Source of the DNA: Epiperipatus broadwayi
Taxonomy: Eukaryota > Onychophora > Udeonychophora > Euonychophora > Peripatidae
Assembly (NCBI GenBank): GCA_028023455.1
Contig: JAQFVV010000255.1
Span: forward strand, 744,001 to 808,000
Reading direction: 5' to 3'
DNA: 64,000 nt
Shown here: positions 58,646 to 64,000 of the stretch, piece by piece
Position numbering within the stretch: the first letter of the stretch is position 1
Layout of the letters: each line of letters begins with the position of its first letter
Translations under genes and position numbers: made by a program
The notes under the pieces: generated by a model
What the model saw: the letters and a program-made list of their open reading frames with translations, nothing else
What the model was told of the DNA's origin: nothing
The model's database searches: none

Positions 58646-59317
58646 TACTAATTTCCAAATTACCAATCCTCTGCAGGATGAATGTCTCTCCATGATTAAT
58701 CAGTTTTCTCCAAATTCTGATCTACTTTCTCAACATTATACCAACAAACTTCCTTATCTATACATCTCACATATGGCCTCTCTCTAAGTCTTTTACAATC
58801 TCTTACAATCTGATTTAAGACTTCAACTGTCTATATATTATCATCTCTTCTACTAACATGTCTAGCAAACCCCATTTAAGTGTCTTATTTCTTTCAAGGA
58901 TGTTAATAAAACCTGTTTGTACTGTCATCCAAGCATTTCACTTTGATCCCCTCTTGTTACTCACAACATATATATCATTTTATACTTGTTGAATGATGTA
59001 AAATCCATGTATTAATCTTCTGGTAAGTGTCCAAATCTCATATTCATAAATAAGTACTGATAAATCACATTTATTAAAAACCTTTCTTTTGAAACACATA
59101 GACACCATTCCTTTTAATATTAAGTTATTTCTACCAAAAGTTCCTTTATATAAGTTGAATCCCATGATTAACTTCATCCATTATGTTTCCATAGGTATTC
59201 TGACCAAGATATTTGTAGTTATTAACTTCTTTTAATTATTCATTATCAATCTTTACTTCTATAAATATCTACTTCTTTTCTTCTATTAAATTGTAATTTC
59301 CTCATAAACATTTTACC

Positions 59318-59585
59318 TGCTGTACAAAAAAAATTATTTTGTTTTTAAATTTTCAATATGGCTGCACATGCTTTCAGCCTAATCAGTCAAATTAATAGTG
59401 CTCCATTCAAACCCAATGGCTAAAGTTCATGATAAGTTTTTAATGCTAATCTGGCATTAGCATTACAAACTTATCATGAACTTTAGGTGCTGAGTTTGAG
59501 CACTATTAATTTGACCAACTAAGCAGAAAGCATCAGCTATATATTGAAAGTTTATAAACAAAATTTTATTTTTTTCTTTTGAGAA
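59318..59585. mobile_element. foldback (MITE-like) insertion in R5
   Basis: Arms of about 110-120 bp: TCAAATTAATAGTGCT (59408) and AAAGTTCATGATAAGTTT (59432) are inverted at 59470-59515, and AATTTTCAATATGGCTG at its outer end is mirrored near 59535-59555. The loop is TGCTAATCTGGCATTAGCA. No coding capacity. Confidence 0.78.
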
Positions 59586-60552
59586 AATCTATTTAACATT
59601 ACTTTAGTTTTTTATCACTTATTTTTAGTCTTACATTCTTACTTTCATCTGATAACATTTACAACATTTCCTGAAGCTCTGAAGCATTATTTGAAAAACA
59701 ACCACATTATCTGCAAAATCTAGATGACTTAAACAATCTTGATTTGGTTTTGCTCTCTCAAATTCTCATTTTAATTCACAAAATACTTCTTCAAAACTGC
59801 TGTAATACCTTATGGAGGTATAAAATCACTGTCTTACATCTTGGTATTATCATGTAAGCTACCCACTGCTGTTGCATTTTGATAAATATTCTTCAGAAAA
59901 TGACAATATCATGAGCCTACATTTTGATGACTCAAATATAACTATGAAAAAATGTATAGAACCAAATGTTTTTTTTATATTCTACAATTCCAAAACACAA
60001 TGGCAATTTATATATTCATTGGTCATTCCTATAACTTTTCTCAATACTTGGATGTTATCCACTGTGCTAAAACTATTTTTAAATTCAGCTTGTTCTTTTG
60101 GTTGGTTAAAATCTAACGTCCCTGCAGAAACAAGTAATAATTATTTTGGAAAATATTCTGTATTGAATGATAAAACACTAATAGTTGAATAATTTCTAAT
60201 ATCTTCTTTGTTATTTTCTTATCTATTAATATTACTACTGCATTCTTTCATCTATTACATTTATAACATATAGATATATAACTTTGCTAACAATTTTTCG
60301 ATTTCTTCATCTGCTTTTTAGATATAAATTATAATTTTGTCATTTCGTGGAGCTTTTTCTTTTTTATGGATTTAATTGCACCTCATTTTTCTCATTTAAT
60401 ATGTAATATATAAGGGGTTTCAACTCAGACTTTCACATGACCCTCAACTATCCATGCTATATTATACTGTTGATACACTTGATCATACACATGTCAAAAA
60501 ATAAAGAATCACCATACACTTGATCATACACATGTCAAAAAATAAAGAATCA

Positions 60553-60594
60553 CCAATAGACGTATTTTGTGCTAAACCAGCACTCATTAGTTGG
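60553..60594 (-). ncRNA. hammerhead in HHR-E dimer unit 1, degenerate
   Basis: CTAATGA (G5 changed) and AAAA for GAAA. Stem II GTGCT-GGTTT-AGCAC and CCAA/TTGG remain. Inactive by known core rules. Confidence 0.7.
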
Positions 60595-61037
60595 TCCAGA
60601 TTATCATATCCCCACATATATACAGTCAAAGCTCAGCTTATATTAAGATCACTAATCTTCATACTTTAATGGAAAGGCTTCAAACCACTTCACCCAATAA
60701 CTCTTCAGCCATCCATTTTCATTGAAAATTCGATGATGGAAATGCTCAAAGGCCACTTTGTGCCAACTTCTCATCCTACCCATGTTGATCACAAGTCAAT
60801 ATTACCCCTCATGTACAGGACATAATCTATTTACATTCATATACAAGGGATGGGCAGATCTTACAGCACTTTATTTTGAAATATGGAATTTTTTCTACAG
60901 TACAGGCATTTTTATACCTGCATTTATATATGTAATATATAGGGGATTTGAAGTCAAACTTTCACATGACCCTCAACCATCCTATTTCATACAATTGATA
61001 CACTTGATCACACACATGTCAAAAAGATAAATAATCA

Positions 61038-61078
61038 CCAACATCGTATTTCATGCTAAACCAGCATTCATCAGTTGG
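61038..61078 (-). ncRNA. hammerhead in HHR-E dimer unit 2, core intact but cleavage base G
   Basis: CTGATGA, stem II ATGCT-GGTTT-AGCAT, GAAA, ATACGAT then G, TTGG. The nucleotide at the cleavage position is G where A, C or U is needed, so cleavage should be blocked. Confidence 0.75.
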
Positions 61079-62589
61079 TCCAGATTATCATTTCCATGCA
61101 TATATACAATCAAAGCCCAGTTTACATTAATATAGCCAATCTTCATACTTTAATGGACAGGCTTCAAACCACTCCACCCCACAACTAATCAGCCATCCAT
61201 TTTATTGAAAATCTGATGTGCTGGGATATTCAAAAATTGTACAAATTGCAGGAATATTTTTTTTCTTTATCAGTATATAATTCTTTATAGAACTCTTCCC
61301 AAAATTTATGATGTCATTTCTCTTTTTAATAGCAGTTCCATTTTTTCTTCTTACTGCAAAAATAAGTTTGCAATACCAAGATATTGTTTTACACTTTTGA
61401 TATTTTTGTTCCCTTCTATAGTTTTTTTTTTGCCAATTCACAATTATATTCTCATATTTCATTATTAATACTTTTTATGCCATTTTGAAAAATTGTAGAT
61501 ATTCAATGTTTTTTTAATCATTTTTATATTTTTTTATATTCCTTTTTTTCTTCATACATTACTCTGTCTTGCTAGAAAAAGTATTAGTTAATTGTTGTTT
61601 TTGCAGTTCTTTGTATCAATTATTTTTCTATTGATTTCATTTAAATCTGAACCATCCTCAAAATCTGAATGTTTTAAAATGATTTGAAAGTTCTAATTTA
61701 AATTTATTGGAATGTTTTTGAAGGTTGGGAACATCAACAGTAAATCCAGTTGTTTTTAATAGTTTCAATCAATGGTTACTTTCTGTATTGAATCTATTAA
61801 ATACCTTGCAATCTTAAAATATATTTTGATAGCCAAAATATAATTAAATTTAGCTCTATCTTGTTTGAATGCTTGCATGTCCATTTCCATTCATAAAGTT
61901 TTTCTTTTTCTGTTCACTCCATAAATTTGTGTCCTTTTTCATTTCAACCATGATAAACAAATTTACCACAGTGCTTTTATCTTTCAATCATCTACCAATT
62001 CTAGCACTAAAGTATTTCATGACAATTTTAAAATGTTTAGTCTGATGAAAAGCATTTTGTGAAAAATCCTCATTTCTTTATACAATGAGTACTTTGTGGG
62101 ATATAAATCTGAGGTATCTGCATTTAATGTTTTCTGTTAATATAAATAATTAATTTTGCTATTCCGTTTGATATATCATCAATCGCTGCAATGTTATTTT
62201 TCTTTTTTTATTTACAATGAATCCCAGTTGGGTTTCTAGTATTTGTGCCTTTGTAATAAAGTATGTGTTTATTTTTAAAATCAACTGTCTCTTTACATTT
62301 CTTCTGACTTCACAAACTCTAATTATATCCCATTTAATATTATACAATTCTTTCAATTCCTGAGATATTTCTTGGCTTGAAATTGTACCTAAATAAATGG
62401 TCACCATCAAATGGAGTCAGAATTTACAATCAGGGGATTTTTAGCCACCAACCACTGCCTTGGCTATTGATTTTACAAACTGTTAGGGATAAGGGCCATG
62501 ATTTAATTTGCCTATCATAATTGTTTACTTACAAAAAGTTCATTCACACATTATCTTTCTGTCTTTAATAAAACTCAATTGATATTCAA

Positions 62590-62860
62590 TTATGGGCTAT
62601 TAGGCTACTCAGAAGAAAAACCCATGGTGTTTCTTGATCTTAGAGTCAGAGGTAAAAAGCCAATAATACTGTACTAGCTGATACTTTTTCATGAATAGAC
62701 CATCCATGTTTGATACTATATGAATAATCACATAGTAATAACAGCTGCAACAATAAGATTATATTGAGTGGACATTGGGAATTTATCATGTACTGATTCT
62801 TAAAAACTCAAAGAGGAATTAAAGAGTCTTCTCTGAATTAATAGCAAACTTTTTTTAGCA
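62590..62860 (+). repeat. interspersed repeat, copy 2 (copy 1 at 5.8 kb)
   Basis: Matches 5830-6095 (GTGTTTCTTGATCTTA, GAATAATCACATAGTAATAA, GAGTGGACATT). Confidence 0.65.
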
Positions 62861-63055
62861 ACTATTATATAAAATACAATTGTTTTTATTAAAAAAACTA
62901 ATTTTTAGTATAATCATTTAAAACCAATAATTTACTAATAATATTAGAACTTTTTCAACCAATTGTAAACATGCCAATTCATTTTCATTTATCTTCTATA
63001 TTATCAATATTATAATATTAATATCATCTATGTTCTTTATTATTTTTACAATGCC

Positions 63056-63165
63056 TTTTTACAACCCACTATTGGCAGTTAAGATTTGAAAATATAAGTA
63101 GAAGTTCTGAAGAAGATTTCTGGGGCAATCGAAATTGTCAATAGTGGGTTGTAAAAAATATTGAA
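63056..63165 (+). repeat. inverted repeat enclosing a hammerhead-like motif
   Basis: TTTTTACAACCCACTATTGG (63056) is inverted at CAATAGTGGGTTGTAAAAA (63139-63157). Confidence 0.85.
63100..63148 (+). ncRNA. candidate hammerhead motif
   Basis: TT, CTGAAGA (63107-63113), one extra A, stem II GATT-TCTGGGGC-AATC, GAAA (63131-63134), TTGTC with GUC cleavage triplet, AA. Core and cleavage site fit; the local stem I is only two pairs unless the long inverted arm supplies it. Confidence 0.48.
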
Positions 63166-63289
63166 ACAAAGTAATAAAGAATCTCATTGGTATTAATATT
63201 ATATGGATTTGGCAATGCAATAAAAAAATAAAGCATCAATATTATCTTATATTTATAAATAATTACTATTACATAATAATGTTTTATAT

Positions 63290-64000
63290 CATTTTCAACT
63301 CTTTTCCACACCATTTTACAAAATTCGAGATATTCAATCTTTTTTAATGCATCATTGTTTTATATCCTCATATTCCTTCTTTTACTCATAAATTCTCTAG
63401 TCTCAGTAGAAATTTTATTGGCTAATTGCTGCTTTTTTCTGCCAGTTATTGTTGTTGCAGTTTTTAAAAGTGTATCGCTTATTTTTCTATTAATGTCATT
63501 CAAATCTGAATCATGTTCAAAATCTACTAATACTTGAAACCTATTTGTAAGTTCTAATTTAAATTCATTAGAATGTTTCTGGAGATTAGGAATATCAACT
63601 GTAAATATTGTTTTTCTTAATAATTTTTGTCTCTCTAGTTTTGCATTAACATGTATCTTACATCTTACTAATCGATGATCACTTCCTGTGTTAAATTTAT
63701 TAAGAACATTACAGTCTTGAAATATGTATTTTCAGTTAGTCAAAATATAATCCAATTCTGCTGTACCTTCATTTGGATGCTTTCATGTCAATTTCCCTTT
63801 AACATTTTTCTCAAAAAAAGAATTCATAATATAAAGTTTTTCTTTTTCTGCAAACTCCACAAGTCTATGCCCTCTCTCATTTCTATTACCTTAACCAAAA
63901 TTACCTACAGCATTTTCATCTTTCATTTGTTTACCAATTCTAGCATTAAAGTCTCCCATAACAATTTTAAAATGTTGTTTACTCTGATCAAAAGCCTTTT
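63290..64000 (-). pseudogene. RTE-type LINE copy R6, endonuclease part, runs off the window
   Basis: The plus strand reads as the reverse complement of R1 6490-7130 and R4: CTGCTGTACCTTCATTTGGA, ACTTCCTGTGTTAAATTTAT, CATTATAAAGTCTCCCATAACAATTTT-like endonuclease start at the right end. It is well preserved compared with R5 but has frame breaks. The 3' end at about 63290 lies well before the reverse transcriptase, so it is truncated or rearranged there. Confidence 0.85.

Larger units (their letters stand above)
60404..61225 (-). mobile_element. HHR-E dimer inserted in R5, period about 527 bp
   Basis: TATGTAATATATAAGGGG with the following ACTTTCACATGACCCTCAAC marks a unit start at 60404 and again near 60929. 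Each unit has a minus-sense hammerhead and the CTTAATATAAGC-like block. The first unit contains a 40-bp local duplication at 60470-60550 (ACACTTGATCATACACATGT). R5 sequence is colinear on both sides, so the dimer inserted as a whole. Confidence 0.78.
58650..62470 (-). pseudogene. RTE-type LINE copy R5, decayed and interrupted twice
   Basis: Minus-sense RTE copy aligned to R4 piece by piece. The 3' end at about 58665 (CTGCAGGATGAATGTCTCTC) and the C-terminal frame 58980-59177 (TFGRNNLILKGMVSMCFKRK) are recognisable. Reverse transcriptase remnants at 59660-60400 and endonuclease remnants at 61230-62000 follow. The 5' frame 62159-62410 reads ISSQEISQELKELYNIKWDI, then EVRRNVKRQ, the first endonuclease block, so this copy reaches further 5' than R4. 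It is interrupted by a foldback element (about 59275-59580) and an HHR-E dimer (about 60404-61225). Many stops show it is older than R4. Confidence 0.85.

Overview
This is metazoan genomic DNA, strongly AT-rich, with long (AT)n microsatellites, spliceosomal intron signals and dense retroelement debris. I cannot name the species. Ty3/gypsy, RTE and GIY-YIG Penelope-like elements (PLEs) together with many hammerhead ribozymes (HHRs) fit an invertebrate such as a flatworm, mollusc or cnidarian. Only one host exon is well supported: an internal exon of MFSD9 (39484-39690, + strand) with good splice sites. Most of the window would then be intron or intergenic sequence around that gene.

Layout. 0-1.1 kb: Ty3/gypsy gag-pol relic. 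1.5-2.6 kb: HHR-A, a composite of ribozyme-bearing repeats. 4.7-5.8 kb: PLE relic. 6.2-9.9 kb: RTE copy R1 (+) split by a PLE insertion with a 15-bp target duplication. 11.3-12.4 kb: RTE copy R2 split by HHR-D, a ribozyme element of one unit plus a 30-bp terminal repeat. 12.4-24.9 kb: mostly featureless AT-rich DNA. 24.9-27.9 kb: a tandem ribozyme array (HHR-B) nested in another repeat. 29 kb: PLE 3' end. 30.5-33.2 kb: tRNA-like SINEs, an HHR-SINE and an RTE 3' end. 33.5-34.6 kb: PLE with inverted ribozyme-bearing ends. 35.3-38.1 kb: RTE copy R4 nested in a foldback element. 39.5 kb: MFSD9 exon. 40.6-42 kb: HHR-D and HHR-E copies. 42.9-43.9 kb: TA-flanked DNA transposon. 46.3-53.4 kb: a gag relic flanked by two copies of a 1-kb repeat. 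54.9-56.6 kb: foldback elements, including the HHR-C ribozyme. 58.7-64 kb: RTE copies R5 and R6 with HHR-E and foldback insertions.

The main discovery is at RNA level. At least five repeat families each encode a type I hammerhead ribozyme: CUGANGA, stem II, GAAA, a minimal 2-3 bp stem III, a NUH cleavage site, and a two-part stem I. The repeats occur as ~390-530 bp units in tandem, and several loci start with an inverted partial unit. Two PLE loci carry related ribozymes in inverted end repeats. This matches what is known of PLE hammerheads, the schistosome Sm-alpha SINE and animal retrozymes: small non-autonomous RNAs that self-cleave and circularise, probably copied by PLE or RTE enzymes of the kind whose relics lie beside them. 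I read the ribozymes by eye; folding and cleavage tests are proposed in the findings.
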